Origin: WS-2 sp036507005
GTDB taxonomy: Bacteria > Eisenbacteria > RBG-16-71-46
DNA length: 64,000 nt
Assembly (NCBI GenBank): GCA_036507005.1
Contig: DASXQT010000007.1
Location: 74,098 to 138,097, forward strand
Direction: 5' to 3'
Position numbers and translations under genes: made by a program. Under the pieces are notes generated by a model. That model was given only the letters and a program-made list of their open reading frames with translations, did not search any database and was not told where the DNA came from. How positions within the stretch are numbered: the first letter of the stretch is position 1; every line of letters begins with the position of its first letter. Shown one piece after another: positions 34,800 to 44,018 of this stretch.

Positions 34800-36624
34800 A
34801 GAGCTGCGCTTCGGCGTGCTCTCGCGCCTCGCGATCGCGGGGTTCGCGCTCGTTACGCTGGGGCTCCTGCGCCTCCAGGTGGTCGAGCACGACAAGTACC
34901 TCGAGCTCTCGAAGGAGAACCGGGTGCGGCTCGAGGTGCTGCGCGCGCCGCGGGGCGTGATCTACGACGCCTCGGGCGAGCTGCTCGCCGACAGCGCGCC
35001 GAGCTTCAGCATCGTGTTCCAGCCGTTCCCGGCCGAGAGCGCCTCGCGCGCCGCCGACGTGCTGAGCCCGGCCTGGGTCCGCGAGGTCTCGACCCTGGTC
35101 GAGGTGGACACCGCCCAGGTCCGGGCCGCGGTCGCGACCGCGAACAAGAACGGCCAGAGCGCGATGCTGCGCATCGACGCCCCGTTCCGGGTGCTGGCCG
35201 CGGTCGAGGAGTCGCGCGCCGAGCTGCCCGGGATCGAGGTTCAGGTCGAGCCGGTGCGGCGCTACCCGCACGGCCGGCTCGCGGCCCACCTGCTGGGCTA
35301 CGCGGGCGAGGTGAACGAGCAGGAGCTCGACTCGCTCTCGACCGCGGGCTACCGCCTCGGCGACCTGATCGGGCGCACCGGGGTCGAGCGCCGCTACGAG
35401 GAGATCCTGCGCGGGCGCGACGGGGCCGAGTTCGTGGTGGTGAACGCGGTCGGCAAGCGCGTCTCGACGCTCACCGAGGAGCCGCCGCGCCCGCCCGTGA
35501 GCGGCCACGACCTGGTGCTCACCCTGGACCTCAAGGTGCAGCGCGCGATGGAGGACGCGATGGCGGGCGTCGAGCGCGGCGCGGCGGTGGCGGTCGATCC
35601 GCGCGACGGCGCGATCCTCGGCATGGTGAGCCGGCCCACGTTCGATCCCAACGAGTTCTCGCGCGGCATGAGCTGGGAGCGCTGGAACGTGCTGTCGCGC
35701 GGCGGCTCGAACCCGCTCCTGAACCGCGCCATCCAGGGCGCGTACCCGCCGGGCTCGACCTTCAAGGTGGTGGTGATGCTCGCCGCCCTGCGCTCCGGGG
35801 TCGCCGGCCCTCACACCTGGCTCCAGGCGTGCACCGGGAGCTACTTCTACGGAGGGCGGATCTTCAACTGCTGGAAGTGGGACGGCCACGGGCCGCTCGA
35901 CTTCATCGGCGCGCTCCAGAACTCCTGCGACGTCTACTTCTACCAGATCGGCCCGATGCTCGGCCTGCCGCGCCTCGAGGCCGCGGCGCGCGAGTTCGGG
36001 CTCGGCGACCGCACCGGCGTGGACCTGCCCCAGGAGCGCCGCGGGCTGATCCCGGATCCGACCTGGTACGACCGCCACTGGGGTGTGGGGCGGTGGCGGA
36101 AGGGTCTGATGCTGAACCTCGCGATCGGCCAGGGCGAGCTGCTGGTGACGCCGCTCCAGCTCGCGCTGGTGGCGGCCGAGGTCGCCAACGGCGGCCGCGC
36201 CGTGCGCCCCCACGTCGTGAAGCAGGTGCGGGGCGAGGCGCTGTTCACGATCCCGCGCCCCGTCCAGACCGGCGTGACCGCCGACCGTCCGGTGTGGGAC
36301 GCGCTCCAGGCCGCGATGGAGAAGGTGGTGAAGGACGGCACCGGAGCCGCGGCCCAGGTGCCGGGGATCCGGGTGGCGGGAAAGACCGGCACCTCGCAGA
36401 ATCCCCACGGGCCCGACCACGCGCTCTTCCTGTGCTACGCGCCGGTCGAGGATCCCCGGGTCGCGATCGCGGTGGTGGCCGAGAACCGCGGCCACGGCGG
36501 CACCGTGGCCGCGCCGATCGCCGCCAAGGTGCTGGCCCGCCTGCTGCTCCCGGACTCGCTCCAGAATCGCCCGGCGCCCAGGCCGCCGCGGCGGGATACC
36601 ACGGAGGTGGTGGTTGGCGACTAG
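34768..36624 (+). CDS. mrdA: penicillin-binding protein 2
   Basis: The 618-residue class B transpeptidase of the elongasome has an N-terminal membrane anchor (residues 15-35). The pedestal domain begins RLEVLRAPRGVIYDASGELL, and in the transpeptidase domain the nucleophile is Ser330 in GSTFK. The second motif is Ser386-Cys-Asp (SxD as in PBP2) and KTG is at 539-541 (AGKTGTSQNP). It cross-links new glycan strands made by RodA. Start codon ATG lies inside the end of mreD. Confidence 0.95.
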   Translation: MSLSPPTRLSRELRFGVLSRLAIAGFALVTLGLLRLQVVEHDKYLELSKENRVRLEVLRAPRGVIYDASGELLADSAPSFSIVFQPFPAESASRAADVLSPAWVREVSTLVEVDTAQVRAAVATANKNGQSAMLRIDAPFRVLAAVEESRAELPGIEVQVEPVRRYPHGRLAAHLLGYAGEVNEQELDSLSTAGYRLGDLIGRTGVERRYEEILRGRDGAEFVVVNAVGKRVSTLTEEPPRPPVSGHDLVLTLDLKVQRAMEDAMAGVERGAAVAVDPRDGAILGMVSRPTFDPNEFSRGMSWERWNVLSRGGSNPLLNRAIQGAYPPGSTFKVVVMLAALRSGVAGPHTWLQACTGSYFYGGRIFNCWKWDGHGPLDFIGALQNSCDVYFYQIGPMLGLPRLEAAAREFGLGDRTGVDLPQERRGLIPDPTWYDRHWGVGRWRKGLMLNLAIGQGELLVTPLQLALVAAEVANGGRAVRPHVVKQVRGEALFTIPRPVQTGVTADRPVWDALQAAMEKVVKDGTGAAAQVPGIRVAGKTGTSQNPHGPDHALFLCYAPVEDPRVAIAVVAENRGHGGTVAAPIAAKVLARLLLPDSLQNRPAPRPPRRDTTEVVVGD

Positions 36625-37864
36625 CTGGCAGATCCCGGGTCCGCTCAAGCTCCGGGTGCGCGTGCCGGCGATCGACGGCTGGATGGCGGGCGCGGCGCTC
36701 GCCCTGGTCGTGATCGGCCTCCTGACCGTCTACAGCGCGACCTCGATGCCGGGCCAGCACCAGGGCCTGTGGATCAGGCAGCTCCAGTGGGCCGGGCTGG
36801 CGGTGGTCGCGGCGTGGCTCGCGGCCGCGATCCCGTACCGCGTCTACGACACCCTCGCCTGGCCCTTCTACGGGGCCGCGCTCACGCTGCTGATCGCCGT
36901 GCTGTGGACGGGGAGCACGGCGATGGGCGCGCGGCGCTGGCTCGACCTCGGGCCGATCCACTTCCAGCCCTCCGAGCTCGCCAAGATCGCGACCGTGCTC
37001 GTGCTCGCCCGTCTGTTCGACCATCCCAAGCTCGACCTCACGCGCATCCGCCACTGGCTGCCGCCGATCGTGCTCACGCTTCTGCCGTTCGGCCTGGTCG
37101 CGAAGGAGCCCGACCTCGGGACCTCGCTCTCGTTCCCGGTGGTGCTGGTCGCGATGTACTACTGGGCCGGGCTGCCGGTCGCTTCGCTCATGCTCGGGCT
37201 CTCGCCGGTGTTCAACGTCGCGCTCTACTTCGTGACCCGCTCGCCGTGGTGGTTCCTGATCATGTTCCTGCCGCTGCTGCTGTGGGCCCGCCCCCGGCTC
37301 GGGACGCTGATCGTGATGGTGATCCTGAACGGCGCGGTCTCCTACTCGGTGCCCCACATCTGGGCGCACCTGCACGACTACCAGAAGCGGCGCATCGAGA
37401 CCTTCCTCGACCCCAGCCAGGATCCGTACGGGGCGGGCTACCAGATCATCCAGTCCAAGATCGCGATCGGCTCGGGCGGCGTGGGCGGCAAGGGCTACCT
37501 CAAGGGATCGCAGAAGGCGCTCGCCTACCTGCCCATGCGGCACACCGACTTCATCTACTCCGTGGTGGGGGAGGAGCTGGGCCTCCTGGGCTCGTTGACC
37601 GTGGTGCTACTGTACGCGGTCGTGATCGTGCGCGGCTTCCGCCTGGCGGTGAGCTGCCGCAACGGATTCGCCAGCCTGATGGCGGTGGGGCTCGTCACCG
37701 CGCTCTTCTATCACATCATGGTGAACATGCTGATGACGGTCGGCTGGGCGCCGGTCACGGGCCTGCCGCTGCCGCTCCTCTCGTACGGCGGAACCGCGCT
37801 GCTCGTGAACGGCATCCAGCTCGGCATGCTGGAGAACGTGGCGCTGCGGCGCCGGGAGTTGTGA
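36614..37864 (+). CDS. rodA: RodA peptidoglycan glycosyltransferase
   Basis: The 416-residue polytopic SEDS protein polymerises lipid II during lateral growth. Landmarks: ARRWLDLGPIHFQPSELAKI, ATSLS-like KEPDLGTSLSF, and GGVGGKGYLKGSQ, HTDFIYSVVGEELGLLG and PLLSYGGTALLVNG, the canonical SEDS signature. The start is TTG with GGAGG six bases upstream, overlapping the last 11 bp of mrdA; no ATG or GTG at the right place competes. Confidence 0.95.
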   Translation: MATSWQIPGPLKLRVRVPAIDGWMAGAALALVVIGLLTVYSATSMPGQHQGLWIRQLQWAGLAVVAAWLAAAIPYRVYDTLAWPFYGAALTLLIAVLWTGSTAMGARRWLDLGPIHFQPSELAKIATVLVLARLFDHPKLDLTRIRHWLPPIVLTLLPFGLVAKEPDLGTSLSFPVVLVAMYYWAGLPVASLMLGLSPVFNVALYFVTRSPWWFLIMFLPLLLWARPRLGTLIVMVILNGAVSYSVPHIWAHLHDYQKRRIETFLDPSQDPYGAGYQIIQSKIAIGSGGVGGKGYLKGSQKALAYLPMRHTDFIYSVVGEELGLLGSLTVVLLYAVVIVRGFRLAVSCRNGFASLMAVGLVTALFYHIMVNMLMTVGWAPVTGLPLPLLSYGGTALLVNGIQLGMLENVALRRREL

Positions 37865-37867
37865 CCG

Positions 37868-38662
37868 CTGCATCCCGAGATCCTCCACTGGGGCTTCCTG
37901 CACGTCCGCTCGTACGGGCTGATGCTGGCCGTGGCGTTCCTGTTCGGCACCTGGCTCGCGCTGCGCGAGGCGCGCCGCCTCCACCTGGACGAGGACAAGC
38001 TGGTGACCGTGATCCTGGTGGCGCTGGTCGCCGGCGTGCTCGGGGCGCGGATGCTCTACGTGCTCGAGCACGTGTCCGAGTTCCGCCGCGAGTGGGGGAG
38101 CGTGCTCGCGCTGTGGCAGGGCGGGCTCACCCTGTACGGGGGCCTGGTGGCCGGCGTGTTCGGCGGGCTGGTCACCGCGCGCCGGCTCGGGCTGCCGATG
38201 TGGGTGGTGGCGGACGCGGTCACGCCCTCGATCGCGATCGGGAGCGCGTTCGGCCGCGTCGGCTGCTTCCTCAACGGCTGCTGCTACGGGCGCCCGACGC
38301 GCCTGCCGTGGGGCGTGAGCTTCCCGCCCGATTCCTTCGCCGGGCTCGAGTTCGGGAACGCCAAGATCCACCCGTCGCAGCTCTACTTCGCGCTCGCCGG
38401 TCTCGCGCTGTTCGTGGTGACGTGGGTGCTGCGGCGCCGCGCGAGCCTGCCCGGGACCTTGTTCTGGACCTTCCTCATGCTGTTCGCGCTGGTCCGCATC
38501 CCGCTCGACTTCACCCGCGCCTACGAGCCGGAGACGGCGCTGGTCACGGTCGGCGCGCAGCCGATCGTCGAGAGCCAGATCTCGAGCCTCGCGATCGCGC
38601 TCTTCGGCCTGCTCATGCTGCTGCGCCTGCGGCGCGAGAGCACCACCCCGCCCGCGGCGTGA
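37868..38662 (+). CDS. lgt: prolipoprotein diacylglyceryl transferase, CTG start
   Basis: The 264-residue membrane enzyme moves diacylglycerol from phosphatidylglycerol to lipobox cysteines. Family landmarks: HPEILHWGFLHVRSYGLML, YGGLVAGVFGG, FGRVGCFLNGCCYGRP and HPSQLYFALAG. The first in-frame ATG would delete the conserved N-terminal HPE...RSYG segment. The only codon that restores it after the rodA stop is CTG at 37868 (MHPEILHWG), with GGGAG about 12 bases upstream. It belongs to the elongasome operon and will serve the many lipoproteins of this genome. Confidence 0.9.
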   Translation: MHPEILHWGFLHVRSYGLMLAVAFLFGTWLALREARRLHLDEDKLVTVILVALVAGVLGARMLYVLEHVSEFRREWGSVLALWQGGLTLYGGLVAGVFGGLVTARRLGLPMWVVADAVTPSIAIGSAFGRVGCFLNGCCYGRPTRLPWGVSFPPDSFAGLEFGNAKIHPSQLYFALAGLALFVVTWVLRRRASLPGTLFWTFLMLFALVRIPLDFTRAYEPETALVTVGAQPIVESQISSLAIALFGLLMLLRLRRESTTPPAA

Positions 38663-38672
38663 GGCCGCGCGC

Positions 38673-39476
38673 GTGAAGCTCGCGGTCCTCGGCGATCCGC
38701 TCGCCTACACCCGCTCGCCCGACCTCCACCGCGCCGGGCTCACGGCGCTGGGCCTCGCGGGCGAATCGCATGCGATCCGCACCCCGCTCGCCGAGCTGGG
38801 CGCGCGGCTCGGCGAGCTCGCGAGCGCGGGCTACCGCGGCGTGAACCTCACCCACCCGCTCAAGCGCGCCGCGCTCGACCACGTGGCCCGCGCCTCGGAC
38901 GACGCGCGGCGCGCGGCCTCGGTCAACACCGTGGGGTTCGAGCCCGGAGGCGCGTGGGGCGAGACCACCGACGGCGCGGGCTTCCTCGACCTCCTGATCG
39001 CGCTCGGGCGGCGGCCCGAGGCCCAGCGCGTCGTGCTGCTGGGCGCGGGGGGCGCGGCGCGCAGCCTGGCGCTCGCTCTTGCCGGCGCCGGGTGCGCGCG
39101 CATCGCCGCGAGCGCGCGAAGCGTGGCGGAGGCGCGCGAGGCGTGGCGCGGGATCCCGGGCGCCGCGCTGGTTGCGTGGCGCTCGCAGGAGGAGGCAGGA
39201 GAGCTGGCGCAGGCGAGCGTGATCGTCAACGCCACCCCGCTCGCCGGGGAGGAGCCCGCGGCGCCGGTCGAGCGGCTGCCGCGCGGGGCGCTGATCGTGG
39301 ACCTGGTGTACGGTGCTTCGATCACGCCGTGGGTGCGGAGCGCGCGCGCTTCGGGGCTCGAGGCCTACGACGGGCTCGGGCTGCTCGCCTTCCAGGCGCG
39401 GCGCTCGCTCGCCCTCTGGACCGGGAGCGAGGTGTCGATCGACGCGCTCACGGCGGCCGTGGGCTGGCCGCGATGA
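38673..39476 (+). CDS. aroE: shikimate dehydrogenase
   Basis: The 267-residue NADPH-dependent enzyme converts 3-dehydroshikimate to shikimate in aromatic amino acid synthesis. The substrate site is LGDPLAYTRSP, and NLTHPLK supplies the catalytic lysine. Dinucleotide motif LLGAGGAARSL and C-terminal YDGLGLLAFQARRSLALW complete the fold. GTG start 10 bp after lgt. The stop overlaps a 19-codon mini-ORF leading to comF. Confidence 0.92.
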   Translation: MKLAVLGDPLAYTRSPDLHRAGLTALGLAGESHAIRTPLAELGARLGELASAGYRGVNLTHPLKRAALDHVARASDDARRAASVNTVGFEPGGAWGETTDGAGFLDLLIALGRRPEAQRVVLLGAGGAARSLALALAGAGCARIAASARSVAEAREAWRGIPGAALVAWRSQEEAGELAQASVIVNATPLAGEEPAAPVERLPRGALIVDLVYGASITPWVRSARASGLEAYDGLGLLAFQARRSLALWTGSEVSIDALTAAVGWPR

Positions 39477-39532
39477 GCGGGGCAGGGCCACGCGGCGCCG
39501 CGCCGGCGCCCGCCCCGGCGGGCGCGCCATGA
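39473..39532 (+). CDS. possible 19-residue relay ORF between aroE and the ComF-type gene
   Basis: ATG overlaps the aroE stop (ATGA) and its TGA overlaps the ATG of the next gene (ATGA again). The peptide is only Ala/Pro/Gly (MSGAGPRGAAPAPAPAGAP), so a function as protein is unlikely. It could carry terminating ribosomes onward and keep the operon translationally coupled, or be chance in GC-rich sequence. Confidence 0.25.
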   Translation: MSGAGPRGAAPAPAPAGAP

Positions 39533-40245
39533 TCGCGCGCGGCGCCCTGGCCTCCGCGGCCGGCGCGCTGGTCGCGCGGGCGCGCGACCTGGCCGCCTTC
39601 GCCCTGCCGCAGCGCTGTCCGGGCTGCGGCGCGCGCGCCGAGCCCGAGCGCCTGCTGTGCGACGCGTGCCACGCGGCGATCCCGCGCGTCGCGATGCCGC
39701 TGTGCGCGCGCTGCCTGGCGCGCGGGCGCGAGCCGGTGGGCTGCACCGCCCACCCCGGGCGCACGGTGTGGCCCGCGTGGCTCTACGACGAGCGCGCGGC
39801 CTGCGTGGTGCACGCGCTCAAGTACCAGGGCCGCACCGGGCTCGCGGCCGGCCTGGGCGCGGAGCTGGCGCGCGTGGTGCCCGGGGCGCCGCGGCCGGAC
39901 CTGGTGATGGCGGTTCCGCTCCACTCCGCCCGGCGGCGCGAGCGAGGGTACAATCAGGCCGAGCGGCTCGCGGAATCACTCGCCGGACGGATCGGCGTCC
40001 CGCTGCTGGAGGGGGCGATCGAGCGTGTCCGCAACACCCCGCCCCAGGCGCGGCTCGATCCGCGCTCGCGCCGCGCCAACGTGGCCGGCGCGTTCCGGGT
40101 GCGGCACCCGGGCCGGCTCGAAGGGAGGAGCATCCTCTTGGTGGACGACGTGATCACCACCGGCGCGACCTTCGAGGCCTGCCTCGCCGCGCTCGCGCGC
40201 GCGCGGGTGCGGGCGGCCGGCGTCGCGCTGGCCTGGGCGCAGTAG
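39529..40245 (+). CDS. comF: ComF-family phosphoribosyltransferase
   Basis: The 238-residue product has an N-terminal zinc-ribbon (CPGCGARAEPERLLCDACH, then CARC) followed by a double-zinc-type PRTase domain: RRRERGYNQAERLAESLA and the PRPP loop ILLVDDVITTGATFEACLAAL. In naturally competent bacteria ComF takes part in DNA uptake; the family is also widespread in non-competent species, so only the family assignment is firm. It lies 52 bp after aroE, bridged by a mini-ORF. Confidence 0.9.
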   Translation: MIARGALASAAGALVARARDLAAFALPQRCPGCGARAEPERLLCDACHAAIPRVAMPLCARCLARGREPVGCTAHPGRTVWPAWLYDERAACVVHALKYQGRTGLAAGLGAELARVVPGAPRPDLVMAVPLHSARRRERGYNQAERLAESLAGRIGVPLLEGAIERVRNTPPQARLDPRSRRANVAGAFRVRHPGRLEGRSILLVDDVITTGATFEACLAALARARVRAAGVALAWAQ

Positions 40246-40247
40246 CC

Positions 40248-40943
40248 GTGTCGCACCTCCACGTACCCGACGGCGTGCTGCCCCCGCTCCTGTGGGGGCC
40301 GGGGCTCGCGCTCGCGCTCGTCCTGCTCGCCCTGGCCGGACGCGCGGGCGGCCGCGACGCGCCCAAGCGGATCGCCTACCAGGGCGCGCTCGGAGGGCTG
40401 ATGCTGGCGGTGATGTCGATCCCGATCCCGCTCTTCGCGCTCGAGTACTGCCTCACGCTCGCGGGGCCGGTGGGCGTGCTGCTGGGGCCGGCGGCGAGCT
40501 TTCCGGTGGTGTTCGTGGTGAGCGTGATCCTCGCCCTGCTCGGCCAGGGCGGGCTCACGGTGGTGGGCCTGAACGCGCTGGTGCTGGGGTCCGGCGCCGC
40601 GGTCGCGCGCCCGGTCTACGTGCGGCTCGCGACGCGCCTCGGCGCCCCTAGCGCGCTCGCGCTCGCGACCGCAGCCGCGCAGACGGTCTCGGGGCTCCTG
40701 TGGTTCGCGCTCTTGGCACTCGCGCTGCGCCTCGGCCCCGGCGTTCCGCTCGCGATCGGTCACGGCGATGCGCGCGTCGGGCTCTTCGCCGGGCTCACGA
40801 TCGGGCTGTGGATCGTGGCGATCGCCGCCGAGTCGGCCGTGGCCTTCGGCATCGGGCGCTTCCTCGCCCGGGTGCGCCCCGATCTCCTGCCGGCCGCCGC
40901 GGCTCCGGCCGCGGCCCCGGCCGCCGCGGGGGTCGCGCCGTGA
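40248..40943 (+). CDS. cbiM: CbiM/NikM-like substrate-binding subunit of an ECF transporter
   Basis: The 231-residue membrane protein begins MSHLHVPDGVLPP. The N-terminal His-x-His and PDG correspond to the metal-binding N-terminus of CbiM/NikM (usually MHIPDG...). GLMLAVMSIPIPLF and GPAASFPVVFVVSVILALLGQGG follow as membrane helices of the family. Cobalt or nickel is the expected substrate. There is no CbiN/NikN gene. GTG start 2 bp after comF. It ends overlapping the CbiQ-like gene. Confidence 0.85.
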   Translation: MSHLHVPDGVLPPLLWGPGLALALVLLALAGRAGGRDAPKRIAYQGALGGLMLAVMSIPIPLFALEYCLTLAGPVGVLLGPAASFPVVFVVSVILALLGQGGLTVVGLNALVLGSGAAVARPVYVRLATRLGAPSALALATAAAQTVSGLLWFALLALALRLGPGVPLAIGHGDARVGLFAGLTIGLWIVAIAAESAVAFGIGRFLARVRPDLLPAAAAPAAAPAAAGVAP

Positions 40944-41659
40944 TCAACACGCTGGCCCAGATCGACTACGTCGCGAGCGCGGGCGGCTCTCCGTGGCATC
41001 GCGCGAGCGCGCTGCCCAAGCTCGCGCTCGCCACCCTGGCGATCGTGCTCGCGGTGTTCGCGCCCGGCCTGCGCCTCCAGCTCGCGCTCTACGCCGTCGG
41101 CTGGCTGCTCGCGCTCAGCAGCCGGCTCCCGCTTCGGCTGCTCGCCACGGCGGCGGGCTATCCGCTGCTCTTCGCCGTGCTCTACCTCGCCCTGCGCTGG
41201 GACGGGAGCTGGCTCCACGCGCTCTCGATCGCGCTCCGGCCGCTCACTGGGAGCCTCTACGCCGTCTGGCTGGTGGGCACCACGCCCTATCCCGACCTCT
41301 TCGCCCCGCTCTCGCGCGTGCTGCCGCGCGCCGCGGGCGACGGGCTCTTCCTCACGTATCGCGCCGTGTTCGAGCTGATCGTCCGCGCCCAGCGACTGTT
41401 CCGGGCGTTCCGGCTGCGCGCGGCGGAGAGCCTGCCCGCGCGCCGCAGGCTGCCGCTCGCGGGCGAGGGCCTCGCCACCCTCGTGCTCTACGGCTTCGAG
41501 CGCAGCCAGCGCATGTACGCGACCATGCTGCTGCGCGGCCACTCCGGGCGCATCTGCGGCTGCCGCCACTGGGCCGAGGCCACGCGCGCCGACCTGTGGG
41601 TGGCGCTGGCGGCCGGAGCGATCGTCGCCGCGGGCGCGCTGCTGTGGGGGATGCGGTGA
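40940..41659 (+). CDS. cbiQ: CbiQ-like transmembrane (T) subunit of the ECF transporter
   Basis: The 239-residue protein with about five helices has the coupling-helix motif of T components: FRAFRLRAAESLPA and the second 'Arg' motif GFERSQRMYATMLLRGHSG (AxxxRG pattern). It connects the CbiM-like subunit to the ATPase. GTG overlaps the preceding stop (GTGA), and its own stop overlaps the ATPase GTG in the same way. Confidence 0.85.
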   Translation: MINTLAQIDYVASAGGSPWHRASALPKLALATLAIVLAVFAPGLRLQLALYAVGWLLALSSRLPLRLLATAAGYPLLFAVLYLALRWDGSWLHALSIALRPLTGSLYAVWLVGTTPYPDLFAPLSRVLPRAAGDGLFLTYRAVFELIVRAQRLFRAFRLRAAESLPARRRLPLAGEGLATLVLYGFERSQRMYATMLLRGHSGRICGCRHWAEATRADLWVALAAGAIVAAGALLWGMR

Positions 41660-42681
41660 GCGAGACCGTGGTGCGGGTCTCGTGCGTGCGGCACACCTAT
41701 CCCGACCGCACCCAGGTCCACCTATGCGGCCTCGACTTCGTGGCCGCGCGCGGCGAGCGCGTGGTGGTGCTGGGCCCCAACGGCTGCGGCAAGAGCACGC
41801 TGCTGTTCCACATCCTCGGCCTGCTCGAGCCCCAGGAGGGCGAGGTCTCGGTGTTCGGCGTGAACCCGGCGCGCCACTTCAACCGCATCCGCGAGCGCAT
41901 CGGCGTGCTGATGCAGAACGCCGACGAGCAGATCCTGGCGCCCACGGTGTGGGACGACGTGTCGTTCTCGCCCCGCAACTACGGCTACGCCGCCGCCGAG
42001 GTGGAGAGCATGGTGAGCGAGACGCTCGCCCGGGTCGGCATCGCCCACCTGCGCGACAAGGTGTGCCACCACCTCTCGGGCGGCGAGAAGCGCAAGGTGG
42101 CGCTGGCCGGTGCGCTGGTGCTGAATCCCGAGCTGCTGGTCCTGGACGAGCCCTTCGAGGGTCTCGATCCCGCCTCGCGCACCGACCTGGTGTCGCTCCT
42201 GAACCGCCTGCACTCGGAGCACGGCGTAACGCTGGTGATGGCCACCCACGACGTGAACGTGGTGCCGGCCATGGCGGACCGGGTCTACGTGCTGCTGCGC
42301 GGCGGCGAGATCGTGGCGCAGGGCCCGCCCGCCGACGTGTTCGCCGACGCCGCGCTGCTCCGGCGCAGCAACATCGAGCCGCCGGCGCTGTCGGAGCTGT
42401 TCGAGCGCCTCGAGGCGCTGGGCGTGGCGCTCGGCCGCCCGATGACCGTGGAGGAGGCAGCGCGCGCGCTGGCGGAGTGGGGTGCGCGACGGGGCGCGGC
42501 GTCGATGCCGGCGCCCGCTGCCGCGCCTTCGCCCGCGCCCCCTGCCGCGCCTTCGCCCGCGCCCGCGGACGGGCGCCCGCCGGAGCCCGCGGACGGCGAA
42601 GCCGCCGAGCCCGCCGCGCGTCCGGTGGCGGGCGCAGCGCCTGCGTCGGTCGCTCCCGCCCGCCGCGGCGACCCGGCATGA
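41656..42681 (+). CDS. cbiO: CbiO-like ATPase subunit of the ECF transporter
   Basis: The 341-residue ABC ATPase has Walker A GPNGCGKST, Q-loop NADEQILAPTVWDDV, signature LSGGEKRKVALAGAL, Walker B LLVLDEPFEGLD and H-loop MATHDVN, all intact. The last 65 residues are an Ala/Pro-rich low-complexity tail not seen in typical CbiO. It is coupled by GTGA to cbiQ and by ATGA to rarA. Confidence 0.92.
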   Translation: MSETVVRVSCVRHTYPDRTQVHLCGLDFVAARGERVVVLGPNGCGKSTLLFHILGLLEPQEGEVSVFGVNPARHFNRIRERIGVLMQNADEQILAPTVWDDVSFSPRNYGYAAAEVESMVSETLARVGIAHLRDKVCHHLSGGEKRKVALAGALVLNPELLVLDEPFEGLDPASRTDLVSLLNRLHSEHGVTLVMATHDVNVVPAMADRVYVLLRGGEIVAQGPPADVFADAALLRRSNIEPPALSELFERLEALGVALGRPMTVEEAARALAEWGARRGAASMPAPAAAPSPAPPAAPSPAPADGRPPEPADGEAAEPAARPVAGAAPASVAPARRGDPA

Positions 42682-44018
42682 GCGGCGAGCTCTTCCGCCC
42701 CGAGCCGGCTCCGGAGCGCGCCGCCTCGGGCCCGCTCGCCGACCGCATGCGGCCGCGGACCTTCGACGAGCTGGTCGGCCAGTCACAGCTCCTTTCGCCC
42801 GGGAGCCCGCTCGCGCTGATGCGCGAGGGCACGCACCTCTCCTCGCTGATCCTCTGGGGCCCGCCCGGAAGCGGCAAGACCACCATCGCCCGGCTCCTCG
42901 CCGGCACCTCGGGAGCGCCGTTCGTCCAGTTCAGCGCGGTGCTCTCGGGCATCAAGGAGGTGAAGGAGGTCATGCAGCGCGCGGCGGTCGAGCGCCGGAG
43001 CGCGGGCAAGCCCACCATCCTGTTCGTGGACGAGATCCACCGCTTCAACAAGGCCCAGCAGGACGCCTTCCTCTCGCACGTCGAGAACGGCGACATCGTA
43101 CTGATCGGCGCCACCACCGAGAACCCGTCGTTCGAGGTCAACTCGGCGCTGCTCTCGCGCGCGCGGGTGCTGGTGCTGAAGGAGCTCGGCCCCGCCGACC
43201 TCCGCACCCTGCTCGAGCGTGCGCTCGCCGATCCCGAGCGCGGCCTGGGGGACCGGGTGAAGGCCGAGCCCGCCGCGCTCGACCTCATGGCGCAGGCCGC
43301 CGACGGCGACGCGCGGCGCGCGCTCAACACGCTCGAGGTCGCCGCGGCCGCCGCGCGGCGCGGGACCATCACGGTCGAGGACGTGCGCCGCGCGCTGGCG
43401 CGCAAGCACCTGCGCTACGACCGCGCGGGGGAGGAGCACTACAACCTGATCTCGGCGCTCCACAAATCGCTGCGCGACTCCGACCCGCACGCCGGGCTCT
43501 ACTGGCTGGCGCGGATGCTGGCGGCGGGCGAGGACCCGCTCTACGTGGCGCGGCGCCTGGTGCGCTTCGCGAGCGAGGACGTCGGCAACGCTGACCCCCA
43601 GGCGCTGCCGCTCGCGGTCGCGGCGTTCGAGGCCTATCACCAGCTCGGCACCCCCGAGGGCGAGCTGGCGATCGCCCAGTGCTGCGCCTATCTCGCCACC
43701 GCGCCCAAGAGCAACGCCGTGTACCGGGGGTTCGGAAAGGCGATGGCCGAGGTCGAGGAGAGCGGGAGCCTTCCGCCTCCGCTCGTGATCCTCAACGCGC
43801 CCACGCCGCTGATGAAGGACCTGGGCTACGGCGCCGGCTACCAGTACGCCCACGACGAGGAGGGCCGGATTGCCGACCAGGACCACCTGCCCGCGGAGCT
43901 GGCGGGCAAGCGCTTCTACGAGCCCACCGGCGAGGGCTTCGAGGCCGAGATCGCGCGGCGCATGAAGGCCTGGGAGGGGCTGATCGCGAAGCGGCGCGGG
44001 GCGGGGGAGAGTCCGTAG
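42678..44018 (+). CDS. rarA: replication-associated recombination protein A (RarA/MgsA)
   Basis: The 446-residue AAA+ ATPase related to clamp-loader subunits acts at stalled replication forks. Walker A GPPGSGKTT, Walker B ILFVDEIHRFNKAQQDAF, sensor 1 GATTENPSFEVN and the arginine finger LLSRARV are present. So are the C-terminal tetramerisation features (SDPHAGLYWLARML; RFASEDVGNADP; PKSNAVYRGF). It closes the mreB operon. Confidence 0.94.
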   Translation: MSGELFRPEPAPERAASGPLADRMRPRTFDELVGQSQLLSPGSPLALMREGTHLSSLILWGPPGSGKTTIARLLAGTSGAPFVQFSAVLSGIKEVKEVMQRAAVERRSAGKPTILFVDEIHRFNKAQQDAFLSHVENGDIVLIGATTENPSFEVNSALLSRARVLVLKELGPADLRTLLERALADPERGLGDRVKAEPAALDLMAQAADGDARRALNTLEVAAAAARRGTITVEDVRRALARKHLRYDRAGEEHYNLISALHKSLRDSDPHAGLYWLARMLAAGEDPLYVARRLVRFASEDVGNADPQALPLAVAAFEAYHQLGTPEGELAIAQCCAYLATAPKSNAVYRGFGKAMAEVEESGSLPPPLVILNAPTPLMKDLGYGAGYQYAHDEEGRIADQDHLPAELAGKRFYEPTGEGFEAEIARRMKAWEGLIAKRRGAGESP

